From CAZSRX01 sp964609675 [NCBI: uncultured Bacteroidota bacterium] (GTDB lineage: Bacteria > CLD3 > SB21), in assembly GCA_964609675.1 (NCBI GenBank), contig CAZSRX010000011.1, positions 30,526 to 94,525 of the forward strand: 64,000 nucleotides of DNA. Reading direction: 5' to 3'. Positions 10,062 through 17,929 of this stretch are shown here, one piece after another. The notes under the pieces are model-generated. The model made no database searches, was not told where the DNA came from, and was given only the letters and a program-made list of their open reading frames with translations. Within the stretch, counting starts at the first letter, position 1. The number at the start of each line of letters is the position of its first letter. The position numbers and the translations under genes were made by a program.

Positions 10062-11369
10062 TTGGGGGGGGTAATTCTATTACTCAACCTCGTTAGTTTC
10101 GTATTTTTGTCTTCATGTGAATCCGATAAGTCCTCCAGCGGGCCGGTCGTTCCGGGAACAAATATGACCCGCGAACAAGTCAAAGATTATCTCAACAACC
10201 TTGCCAAAGAAGTAGCCGAAAACAGAACATTCACGGCAACCGGTCAAGTAAACAAATCCAAGATGAACAAAGCCACATTCATCAATCGTCTTTTGACGGA
10301 AGAAAAAGTTGATATGTACGAAGTAATGACCGGCGCTCCGAAAACCATCAAAGTGGACGGCAAGGAATGCAAAGTGATTATTGAGGCGGCGAACGAAGAC
10401 AAGCTGAATTCATTCGCCAAAGGCAGTTCTGCGACAGAAGTTGAATGCGCTATCGCTGTGGATGATCAGTATTTCTGGGACGGAGTGTCTTCGGAGGTCA
10501 CTGTACCCGTGCAATTGGTGTACGATGAAAATTCAGGTATACCCGTCGAAACACAATATTGGACGTTGCCGTATGCAAGTGATATCAATGATATTGAAGA
10601 AGATTTTAACAACGCGATTGCCGCACGACTGGCTTCTTTGGAATTTCCGATGTTTATTCTGACTATCGAAAATAACCTTGAAGAATTGGAAATGGAAAAA
10701 ACGGCTGGGTTGAACAAGCCTACGGCGGCTGGATATTTGGTTTTAAAAGGAATTCGGCTTAGAACGGAACGGGACGGCTGGTCGCATGAAGAGTTTGAAT
10801 TGTGGTATGGAGGACCGGTGATACCAAGCAATACTAAACCGGTTATTTATCAGTGTTGGAAGATGAATGGGGTTACGAGATTAGATGCAAGCGGCACTCA
10901 AAGATATTTTTCCGATGTAAACAAAGCCCACAAATGGTACGCGGATCAGGGTTGGGATGTCAGACTCTTAGCGCTTGGAGATGATAACAAGGCGATGGTG
11001 GCATGGGAAGATGATTGGAATGAAGGCCAGATTGACCGACGCTGTTTGGTCCCGAATTTATCCTATATCAGACCCGGGCAAACCAATGTCCGTCATGTAA
11101 GAGCTTCAACGAAAAATTATGATGCTTGGGATCTATCCACGAATAAGATAGATCCGAATGTTGATCTTGCTACGGAAATTGACGGTGCATGGCTGCCAAC
11201 CATAGACGAGGACGATTCTTTTAGTCAATCGGCCGTTTATAAAATTACGAATAATAATGTAAGAGATCGATCTCAAAACGGAACTTATACTTTCCATTCA
11301 GCGGATGCTGTTAATGTACCAGGCGGTTTAGGCGATATATATTATCGATTTGCCTGGTCAGGTAATTAA
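10062..11369 (+). CDS. surface lipoprotein of unknown function, frame broken by G8 tract near start
   Basis: The open frame from 10062 (TTG) encodes a hydrophobic segment ending in a lipobox, VFLSSCESD, so the mature protein would be a lipoprotein of about 415 residues. The natural start is almost certainly the ATG at 10030, preceded by AAGGAG and a consensus promoter; it encodes MKTQENQVFRNWGG and then hits TAA because the G tract at 10064-10071 has eight Gs. Nine Gs would join it in frame to the lipoprotein. The mature part has no recognised domain: an acidic helical N-terminal third, then a Trp/Tyr-rich beta region (WYADQGWDVRLL). It leads a cluster of cell-surface genes to 13972. Confidence 0.7.
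   Translation: MGGVILLLNLVSFVFLSSCESDKSSSGPVVPGTNMTREQVKDYLNNLAKEVAENRTFTATGQVNKSKMNKATFINRLLTEEKVDMYEVMTGAPKTIKVDGKECKVIIEAANEDKLNSFAKGSSATEVECAIAVDDQYFWDGVSSEVTVPVQLVYDENSGIPVETQYWTLPYASDINDIEEDFNNAIAARLASLEFPMFILTIENNLEELEMEKTAGLNKPTAAGYLVLKGIRLRTERDGWSHEEFELWYGGPVIPSNTKPVIYQCWKMNGVTRLDASGTQRYFSDVNKAHKWYADQGWDVRLLALGDDNKAMVAWEDDWNEGQIDRRCLVPNLSYIRPGQTNVRHVRASTKNYDAWDLSTNKIDPNVDLATEIDGAWLPTIDEDDSFSQSAVYKITNNNVRDRSQNGTYTFHSADAVNVPGGLGDIYYRFAWSGN
10064..10071 (+). repeat. poly-G tract (G8) in signal-peptide coding region
   Basis: Eight consecutive Gs. With eight, translation from the ATG at 10030 ends at TAA immediately after; adding one G fuses that start to the lipoprotein frame. Such tracts are classical slipped-strand phase-variation switches, but are also common assembly-error sites. 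Confidence 0.6.
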
Positions 11370-11392
11370 TCAATTTGGTATTGGATGTATTA

Positions 11393-11422
11393 AAATCCCC
11401 TTCGTTTTTGCGGAGGGGATTT
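11393..11422 (+). terminator. hairpin after lipoprotein gene
   Basis: AAATCCCC (11393-11400) pairs with GGGGATTT (11415-11422) around a 14-nt loop. There is no immediate T run, so termination may be partial and the downstream lipoproteins could be read through. Confidence 0.5.
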
Positions 11423-11476
11423 AATATTAAATTTTATATTTTTTTTAACAAAGTTTATAATTACATTTGTTCATAT

Positions 11477-12439
11477 ATGAAAGCCATTAAAAAAACATTT
11501 TACATATTAATAGTATTTGTTTTGAGTTGTTCCTGTAAGTCTTGCTTCAAAGAGTATGAAGATGTTGGTTCACTTATTTTTAAGAAATATGATTTTATCG
11601 CCGGGGTGATCGCTCCGGATAGTTCCGCTCAATTTACACGTAACTACGCAACAGAAGTCTTTGTGGGTAGAATGATACCGGCCGATAGAAAAAATATTTA
11701 TTTTATTAAAGGTATAAGCAACCCTGTTCTGTACGATCTTCTGCTTGGCACGCGGCAGTGGTATCGGGTGTATTACGATTTCGATTCCACAGCAACGGTA
11801 TTTATCAAATCGAGTAACGACAGTGTCCAGTTAACTTATAGTGGTTACGGTATTTACAAAGATATTTATCGATCATTAAAGATTAAAAGCGGAGAAAAAT
11901 ACCAGTTAATTGTCAAAAAAGAAAATGGACAGGTATATACATCAGATACAGAAGTGCCTATGGACATTGAGATATTGGAGCCACATAAGGATACTTTAAC
12001 AATTGTGCCGGATTCTTCTAAAGCGGCATTTATCGATGTTAAAATATCTCATATTGAAAAACCAGCTTATTACATAGTATATAGAAATTATAGTAATTTT
12101 AAACCATATTCTATTTATTATATGAGGGATGATGATTTAAAACAAGGAATTATTTTTGTTGCTAGTGGCGAAGATACAACACGAATTGCATTTATTGATA
12201 TTTATATGGAAGTGCGGGGCATGGATAAGAATTTTGCAATTTTCAATGATCCAGTCAATAATGCCGGAAGTAATGATTTTTGGCCATATCTGGATTCGCT
12301 TGAACGGCTTAATATTCATCAGCGGTCGAATATTCAGGGAAGCGATGACGTCGTCGGCGTCTTTGGTTCTTACAATGCCGCCGTTAAACAGTTTACGGCC
12401 ATGGCGCTGTGGGACAGCGTGAGCTATAAAAGAAAATAA
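11477..12439 (+). CDS. DUF4249-like lipoprotein, paralogue 1
   Basis: The ATG at 11477 begins a lipoprotein signal peptide (YILIVFVLSCSCKSC); the longer frame from 11375 runs through the preceding hairpin and is rejected. The mature start FIAGVIAPDSSAQFTRNYATEVFVGR and the central ATVFIKSSNDSVQLTYSG...GEKYQLIV...VYTSDTEVP pattern resemble DUF4249 proteins of Bacteroidota, outer-membrane lipoproteins usually found beside TonB-dependent or secretion machinery. It is clearly paralogous to the next gene along its whole length (both share the PDS, VGRMIP, DSTATV, YGIY and VVGVFG...YN blocks), so a tandem duplication occurred. AT-rich codon use compared with the upstream metabolic genes. Confidence 0.7.
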   Translation: MKAIKKTFYILIVFVLSCSCKSCFKEYEDVGSLIFKKYDFIAGVIAPDSSAQFTRNYATEVFVGRMIPADRKNIYFIKGISNPVLYDLLLGTRQWYRVYYDFDSTATVFIKSSNDSVQLTYSGYGIYKDIYRSLKIKSGEKYQLIVKKENGQVYTSDTEVPMDIEILEPHKDTLTIVPDSSKAAFIDVKISHIEKPAYYIVYRNYSNFKPYSIYYMRDDDLKQGIIFVASGEDTTRIAFIDIYMEVRGMDKNFAIFNDPVNNAGSNDFWPYLDSLERLNIHQRSNIQGSDDVVGVFGSYNAAVKQFTAMALWDSVSYKRK

Positions 12440-12448
12440 TATTGGTTT

Positions 12449-13399
12449 ATGATTATGAAAAAGATGTTTATTTTATTCCCACTGATTTTTATTGGTCTTT
12501 CATCCTGTTTCCGTGAGTACGAGAATTCTAATATCTGGCATGAAAAGGATATCGTTCTGGGTATTCTCGCGCCGGATAGCTCTACGAATTATAACCGTGC
12601 TTATAATGTTGAAGTCTATGTCGGCAGAATGATCCCTGGTTCCGGAAGCACCTATATCGGTATGGAGAGTTTAGATTTATTTTATCTTGTAGTAGAAATA
12701 ATAAACGAAAATTTCGTTGAATTGCAATATGATTCCACGGCTACGGTAATCATTGAATCTGAGGAACAATCGGTAACATTATCTCACACGCATTACGGTA
12801 TATATGCTGATATCGGACATCGGCTTAAAATTAAAGCTGGAGGAACATATCATCTGACAGTCGATAAGCAAAACGGAAAAAGATATACCTCTCAGACTCA
12901 AGTGCCAAAGCCTTTCCAATTGATCCTTACCTCCGGGGACACCATTAAAACCACACCGGATTTCCAGGGAAACGCCGAGTATCCTTTGCAAATCGAAATA
13001 TCGGACACGCCTGCTTATGTTGTTCGAATAGACAGCTCCAATTTTGGAAAGAGAGAGTTGTATGCATTTTCTGATGAATTGATAGGGTACGTCACTTTTC
13101 CATACTCCCATCAACCGGTTACATTAACCGTAATGTCGGAAATAAGAATTATCAATCAGCATCTGGGGAATTTTCGTGTTCCATCATATTCTTACTTATC
13201 TATGGCAGGGAGCAGACGGTTCAACGATTATAGAAATGATTTGAAAGAAAAATCATTAAAAGAACGATCCAATATAGAGGGCGATAATGTCGTTGGCGTA
13301 TTTGGGGCATACAATGTTATCAGAAAGCGATATTACGTTTATGAATTACGGAATAAACAGAAACGAAGCGTAAATGAAAATTTAATCATAATTCTATAA
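12449..13399 (+). CDS. DUF4249-like lipoprotein, paralogue 2
   Basis: Starts 9 bp after paralogue 1. A lipobox (FIGLSSCFREYEN) follows the signal peptide; the ATG at 12455 two codons in is an equally good start. The body repeats the same ordered blocks as paralogue 1: ILAPDSSTNYNRAYNVEVYVGRM, DSTATVIIES, HYGIYADIGHRLKIKAGG, YTSQTQVP and VVGVFGAYNV. The predicted fold is beta-rich with no catalytic motif. Role unknown; a ligand- or matrix-binding surface partner of the following barrel-like protein is a plausible guess. Confidence 0.7.
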   Translation: MIMKKMFILFPLIFIGLSSCFREYENSNIWHEKDIVLGILAPDSSTNYNRAYNVEVYVGRMIPGSGSTYIGMESLDLFYLVVEIINENFVELQYDSTATVIIESEEQSVTLSHTHYGIYADIGHRLKIKAGGTYHLTVDKQNGKRYTSQTQVPKPFQLILTSGDTIKTTPDFQGNAEYPLQIEISDTPAYVVRIDSSNFGKRELYAFSDELIGYVTFPYSHQPVTLTVMSEIRIINQHLGNFRVPSYSYLSMAGSRRFNDYRNDLKEKSLKERSNIEGDNVVGVFGAYNVIRKRYYVYELRNKQKRSVNENLIIIL

Positions 13400-13417
13400 A
13401 ACTTTAAGTAAAAAACC

Positions 13418-13972
13418 ATGAAAAGATTTATTGTTTCACTTGTATTTTTAAGCGTTGTTTGTTCCAACTTAATTTTTGGTCAACATCGATACCTTAAAAT
13501 TGAAGACAGTTCGTATTTTGCGCGCGTTTCACTTTTTACCGGGGTGGCACAGGCTTTTGATAATTCCGCGGATGACAATCTTCAAATCGGTTTCCGTTTT
13601 CCGGTATGGCAAAGATTTCATATTGTTACAAATGCGGGGTTACGACATGTCGAACCATATACCGTAATGGGAAGCATTGGTTTAGAAACTGATATTTACC
13701 GATCTGTCAAACAGAGAGCTAAATTTATTGTAAATTATTCAAGATATTATCGAGCGGATGAGTATTTGCTTTTTGATTCAAAATACAGCAAAACATCATT
13801 TGGCATAGGAGCTGAATCTATGATTTTCCGGCGATTAGGCATTAATATTGAATATAGGCCAATAGGTTTTTACTTCGGTACACGCAGGGATAATCCAGAG
13901 AAAGGGAACCCGTCGTTAACCGGAGCCGGGGAGTTTCATGTGAATTTATTTGTAGCGCTGTTTAAATTATAA
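13418..13972 (+). CDS. small outer-membrane beta-barrel-like protein
   Basis: A 184-residue protein with a signal peptide (MKRFIVSLVFLSVVCSNLIFG) and alternating hydrophobic/polar strands rich in Tyr, Phe and Arg, ending in FVALFKL with a C-terminal aromatic-containing strand, as in small outer-membrane barrels. It lies 18 bp after the second DUF4249-like gene and probably closes the same transcript. No family recognised. Confidence 0.6.
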   Translation: MKRFIVSLVFLSVVCSNLIFGQHRYLKIEDSSYFARVSLFTGVAQAFDNSADDNLQIGFRFPVWQRFHIVTNAGLRHVEPYTVMGSIGLETDIYRSVKQRAKFIVNYSRYYRADEYLLFDSKYSKTSFGIGAESMIFRRLGINIEYRPIGFYFGTRRDNPEKGNPSLTGAGEFHVNLFVALFKL

Positions 13973-13980
13973 AAAAAATC

Positions 13981-14005
13981 AGGGCGTTGAAATCATCAAC
14001 GCCCT
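13981..14005 (-). terminator. intrinsic terminator between convergent genes
   Basis: Perfect 10-bp stem AGGGCGTTGA (13981-13990) / TCAACGCCCT (13996-14005) with a 5-nt loop. On the minus strand it is followed by eight Ts (13971-13978 read in reverse), so it ends the fecR-like gene; it may also stop the plus-strand transcript. Confidence 0.85.
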
Positions 14006-14032
14006 TGATGAGTAATGCTATTTTCAAACCAT

Positions 14033-14986
14033 TTACTTCTTGTCGGCTTCCGAGAGCTTGCGTGCGGTTTCCTCGGCTATCTTGGCTTCTTCGAGACGGC
14101 CGGTTTCTTTGTACAGCGTGGCCAGCATGATGTGCGCCTGGGCCATATCGGGTTTCAGGGCGATCAGGGCAAGAATGGAATTTTCCGCTTGTTTCATCAG
14201 CCCGTAATCGCGGTAAAGCGCGGCGGTCAGTAAGTACCACTGCGGATTGGTGTTATCGCCATTACAGACTTTCAGGATTTCTTTCAGGTCGTCTTCCATG
14301 GTGGCGCGGTCGTCCGAATTAATCAGCGTAAAACCGACCTGCGGACTGATATCGGTACCTTTGGCGTCCTTAACCGTCCACACATAGCGTTCATCGTTCT
14401 TCAGTTTGGGAGCGGTTTTCGGGTACACGGCTTCGTTAACGCCGGAAACATTGATTTCATACTTGAAGTCGGAAATTTCGCTCTTAATCTGGATGACATA
14501 TTCTTTGGTGCTGGTTTTGCGGTGATCCATCCACTTGAAAACCGGTTCCGATTCGAGAATTTTCGTCTCGGAAGGATACGTAGCCGTGATCAGACGGTTG
14601 GCGTCGCCGGCCCAGGCGCGGGTCGCTCCGGCCATGGACGTGCCCGAAGTCTCACCCCAGAGCATGCCGGAAAGAGAACTGTACAAACCCGACAGGAACG
14701 AATTCTGTTCCTGTTTGGTCTTGACGATACTATAGGTCTTGTTATTGCCTACAACAACTTCTTTGCCGGTGTAATACATTATTGTTACACTGCCGTCTTT
14801 GCCGGTGACGATTTTATCGCCTTCCATCAGTTTGGTCTGCATATTGGCAGTCTTGGCTTTCCCGGATGCATCGGTGATTGTTACTTTTCCTTTAATCGAT
14901 GAAAAAAAAGCCACATCCTGAGCCATGGCCAATTGAGCCATCAGGAATAAACCGGTAAGACTGAGAATCAATCCTTTCATTTTCAT
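14033..14986 (-). CDS. FecR-domain protein with TPR-like C-terminus
   Basis: Signal peptide MKMKGLILSLTGLFLMAQLAMAQ, then a FecR-like domain (VTITDASGKAKTA...GDKIVTGKDGSVTIMYYTGKEVVV), then a beta region with FKWMDHR, and at the end about 70 residues of TPR-like helices (PQWYLLTAALYRDYGL, AQAHIMLATLYKETGRL). Good ribosome site (AGGAGAT) before the ATG. Periplasmic. FecR-domain proteins of this type are repeatedly found beside CHASE2-cyclase genes, as here, and are thought to act in envelope sensing; this one would be the periplasmic partner. Direct evidence for the interaction is lacking. Confidence 0.8.
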   Translation of the reverse strand: MKMKGLILSLTGLFLMAQLAMAQDVAFFSSIKGKVTITDASGKAKTANMQTKLMEGDKIVTGKDGSVTIMYYTGKEVVVGNNKTYSIVKTKQEQNSFLSGLYSSLSGMLWGETSGTSMAGATRAWAGDANRLITATYPSETKILESEPVFKWMDHRKTSTKEYVIQIKSEISDFKYEINVSGVNEAVYPKTAPKLKNDERYVWTVKDAKGTDISPQVGFTLINSDDRATMEDDLKEILKVCNGDNTNPQWYLLTAALYRDYGLMKQAENSILALIALKPDMAQAHIMLATLYKETGRLEEAKIAEETARKLSEADKK

Positions 14987-15139
14987 AATTATCTCCTGTA
15001 AATATTTAATATTAATACAATTAATAAAATGCCGTGCTGTGTTTCTTTACAACATTTGCTTATGAATATCACCTATTTGCTGAAAGTAAACAGCATAAGG
15101 TGTTATATTATAAAAAAAAGCACGCGCAAAAACAAGTTT

Positions 15140-17263
15140 TTATTTCGTCGTCATATGATAAGTACCGTCCCAGTTGGCGCCCGGAGGATTGGCTATGAAC
15201 TCTTTGCATCGTTCGATATAAAGTTTGCTGGGACAGTCATCGGGCACAAAACCCAGGGCTTCTTCAAACTTGTTGATGGCAGGCAGCCATTCCTGTTTAC
15301 GGTATAATTCGATGCCCTGCTGATACATTTCTATCATCCGGATTTGGGCTTCGGGCAGGGTGTCGGATTTCCGGGCGATCAGTTCAAAAACTTTTACGGG
15401 TTTGGTCTTACCTTTGACAATGATGAAATCCAGATCCCGTACGATGAGATGCTCCCGCGCCTGTTCGTAGGTAAATTCGCTGATCATGAGGTAAGTGCCG
15501 TATTGTTTATTGGCGCCTTCGAGCCGCGAACTCAGATTCATCGCGTCGCCGATACCGGTGTAGTCGTACCGGATGTCCGAGCCGATATTGCCGAAGACCA
15601 CTTTGCCGGTATTCACGCCGATACGGTTTTTAATCGGCGGCAATCCCTTCTGAATCCACTGTTCCCGGAGGCCTTTGAGATGCTGCTGCATTTCGAGCGC
15701 GGCGAGACAGGCGTTCAGGGCGTGGTCTTTCTGAGCGAGCGGCGCGCCAAACACGGCTACAATCGCGTCGCCGATGTATTTATCCAGCGTACCACCCTGA
15801 TTGAAAATGACTTTGGTCATCGCGCCGAGATATTCGTTGAGCAGTTCGACGAGTTTTTTCGGACCAAGATTTTCGGAAATGGTCGTAAAACCCTCAATGT
15901 CGGAAAACAGAATGCTGATTTCCTTTTCCTCACCGCCCAGTTCCAGTTTGGTGGGATCCTTGACGAGTTCTTCCACGTAGGCCGGCGGGGCGTAACGGGT
16001 AAACATGGACTTTATCTGTTTCTTGTTCTTCTCTTCCGTAAACGCCTGATAAATGGATGTCGCGAAGTAAGCCACAAACACCGTAAACGTAAGACTCAGC
16101 ACCGGCAGCCAGATGTTATAATCGGCAAAAAGGATATAACCGCTTGTCCAGATAGCGATCAGTAAAAGGATTACGCACAATAATTCGACCAGCAAGCCGT
16201 AACGCACCGTAACCTGAACGACCAGCACGGGAAGGATAATCAGAAGAATCAGTAATACGCCGAACGGGATCTTTGAAATAAAATTCTGATTCATCAGTGT
16301 CATAAAAGCGTTGGCATGCACTTCGGCGCCGTACATCCAGTTGCCTTTAGTGTCCACGTAGTACGGCGTGATAAAGCGGTCGGGCACAAATTCGCCGCCG
16401 TTGCCGATGAAAACAATTTTATTTTTGAAAAAATCTTCCGGCCAGGCGATTTCCCCTGTCAGGCGGCTGCTGCGGTAGGTCAGAAAGTTACCCTCGCTGA
16501 CCTGTATCCACTCATCGCCCGATTGCTTCTGCCAGCGAGCGGGCGGACCTATATAATTGATAATCATGGAACCGCGGTGGTACAGCGGAAGATTTTTTAT
16601 GATTTGATTTTTACCGTCGCGCAGGTCTTCGATCAAAGCTTCCGGTTTAATGCCTTGATACATGCTGTACGCCATCGCTGAGAAAGACAGATAGGTTTCG
16701 CCGTCGGACAGTGTGGCGACCGGTTTAACTTCGCGGACATTCGCCATCATGCCGCCGCCGGAGACCTGCAGGTTCGCGTAGCCCACGCCTTTCAACCCAC
16801 CGAGAAAAAAGGAATCGGGATTTTGCATGTACGAACCGTCTTCCCGGTCATGCCAGATGGACACTGCAATCACGTTATCCGCACGTTTCATGGCGTTCAG
16901 GAGCACCGTATCCCCGCCCGGATCGAGTTTGTCCATTTTATCGTAAAAAGCGATATCCATCGCGATGACTTTAGCGCCTTTAGCGGACAGCGTATCGATA
17001 AGGCGGGCCAAATAACGGCGCGGCAACGGATCAAAGTAGCCGTAGTCAGTCTTAAGCGCGGCTTCATCGACCATCACAATAGCCACGCCGGGTACTTTCT
17101 CGACGACGGGACGGGTGCGCCATTTGAAGAAAATATCCAGCGCGCCTTCTTCGGTACTTTCAAACACGGGCGCTTTGGAAAGATAAAGCCCGAACAGCAT
17201 GGAAAAAAGCATGATCAGCGTCAGCCACAATTTCGTATGATGCTTGCGTATCATCGGCTTCAT
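15140..17263 (-). CDS. CHASE2-domain class III adenylate cyclase
   Basis: Membrane sensor making cAMP. One N-terminal membrane helix, an extracytoplasmic CHASE2 domain (about residues 35-330, with AIVMVDEAALKTDYGYFDPLPRRYLARL), three membrane helices (about 335-405), then the catalytic domain. Metal-binding aspartates are in LFSDIEGFT and YIGDAIVAVF, the adenine-specifying Lys in GGTLDKYIGD and Thr in YDYTGIGD, and the transition-state Asn and Arg in NLSSRLE, so the enzyme should be active on ATP rather than GTP. A short helical tail follows. GGGAG precedes the ATG. The FecR gene is 150 bp downstream on the same strand. No cAMP effector is in the window. Confidence 0.93.
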   Translation of the reverse strand: MKPMIRKHHTKLWLTLIMLFSMLFGLYLSKAPVFESTEEGALDIFFKWRTRPVVEKVPGVAIVMVDEAALKTDYGYFDPLPRRYLARLIDTLSAKGAKVIAMDIAFYDKMDKLDPGGDTVLLNAMKRADNVIAVSIWHDREDGSYMQNPDSFFLGGLKGVGYANLQVSGGGMMANVREVKPVATLSDGETYLSFSAMAYSMYQGIKPEALIEDLRDGKNQIIKNLPLYHRGSMIINYIGPPARWQKQSGDEWIQVSEGNFLTYRSSRLTGEIAWPEDFFKNKIVFIGNGGEFVPDRFITPYYVDTKGNWMYGAEVHANAFMTLMNQNFISKIPFGVLLILLIILPVLVVQVTVRYGLLVELLCVILLLIAIWTSGYILFADYNIWLPVLSLTFTVFVAYFATSIYQAFTEEKNKKQIKSMFTRYAPPAYVEELVKDPTKLELGGEEKEISILFSDIEGFTTISENLGPKKLVELLNEYLGAMTKVIFNQGGTLDKYIGDAIVAVFGAPLAQKDHALNACLAALEMQQHLKGLREQWIQKGLPPIKNRIGVNTGKVVFGNIGSDIRYDYTGIGDAMNLSSRLEGANKQYGTYLMISEFTYEQAREHLIVRDLDFIIVKGKTKPVKVFELIARKSDTLPEAQIRMIEMYQQGIELYRKQEWLPAINKFEEALGFVPDDCPSKLYIERCKEFIANPPGANWDGTYHMTTK

Positions 17264-17281
17264 AAATCTGCTCCCAATATA

Positions 17282-17821
17282 TTAATTGTAACGGTCCACA
17301 AGAAAGGACTCCGGCGATGGCCGTTGCCGGTGCAGTAATTCATTGGCGTACACCATGGCCTCCGAGTCATAAAATCGCAGCCGGTAGCGGGTCAGCAGCC
17401 CTTTACGCAACGTGATATACAGCACATTGCGGTCCCATCGGTACGACTGGATTTCATTCCACTGGAATTCCATTTCATTTTTTCCGGTAACCTGCCCGAA
17501 GCCGATTTCGTTTATAAAACATACCTGGAACAGCAGGCTATGCAGGAAAAAGCCGATCATCAGACCGCTGAGTCCGATCAGCAGGAAAGTTTTTTCATCG
17601 ATATAAAGATAGACAATGACCGCCAGCGCCGCAGCGACCACAAACAGCCAGAAATACAGGCGCACGGAGAACCGGTTTACCCGCGTCATCATAAAGCCGC
17701 TTCGCCCGGAGGTACGAACGGAATAGGTAATCAGCTTGTACAACTCGTGATATAATAAAAAGAGTACAATCGCCCAGATGCTAATCATCAGCATTTCCAG
17801 AAAAATCTCCGTACCGATCAT
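17282..17821 (-). CDS. membrane protein with PH-like C-terminal domain
   Basis: 179 residues: a membrane helix near the N-terminus (MLMISIWAIVLFLLYHEL), two more closely spaced (LYFWLFVVAAALAVIVYLY and LLIGLSGLMIGFFLHSLLF), then a soluble C-terminal beta domain of about 65 residues with the pattern EFQWNEIQSYRWDRNVLYITLRKG seen in bacterial PH-like or DUF5673-like membrane proteins. It ends 18 bp before the cyclase start and is probably co-transcribed. Function unknown. Confidence 0.65.
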   Translation of the reverse strand: MIGTEIFLEMLMISIWAIVLFLLYHELYKLITYSVRTSGRSGFMMTRVNRFSVRLYFWLFVVAAALAVIVYLYIDEKTFLLIGLSGLMIGFFLHSLLFQVCFINEIGFGQVTGKNEMEFQWNEIQSYRWDRNVLYITLRKGLLTRYRLRFYDSEAMVYANELLHRQRPSPESFLVDRYN

Positions 17822-17929
17822 AAGCCTGTTCCTGCGTAAAAATTCAGCGGTGTCGCGTTCACGTTATGCAGTCTGTACGGTCCTCTGTCAGAAAAAGACG
17901 TCATCGATAAACTTCGCGGCTTCGACGGT

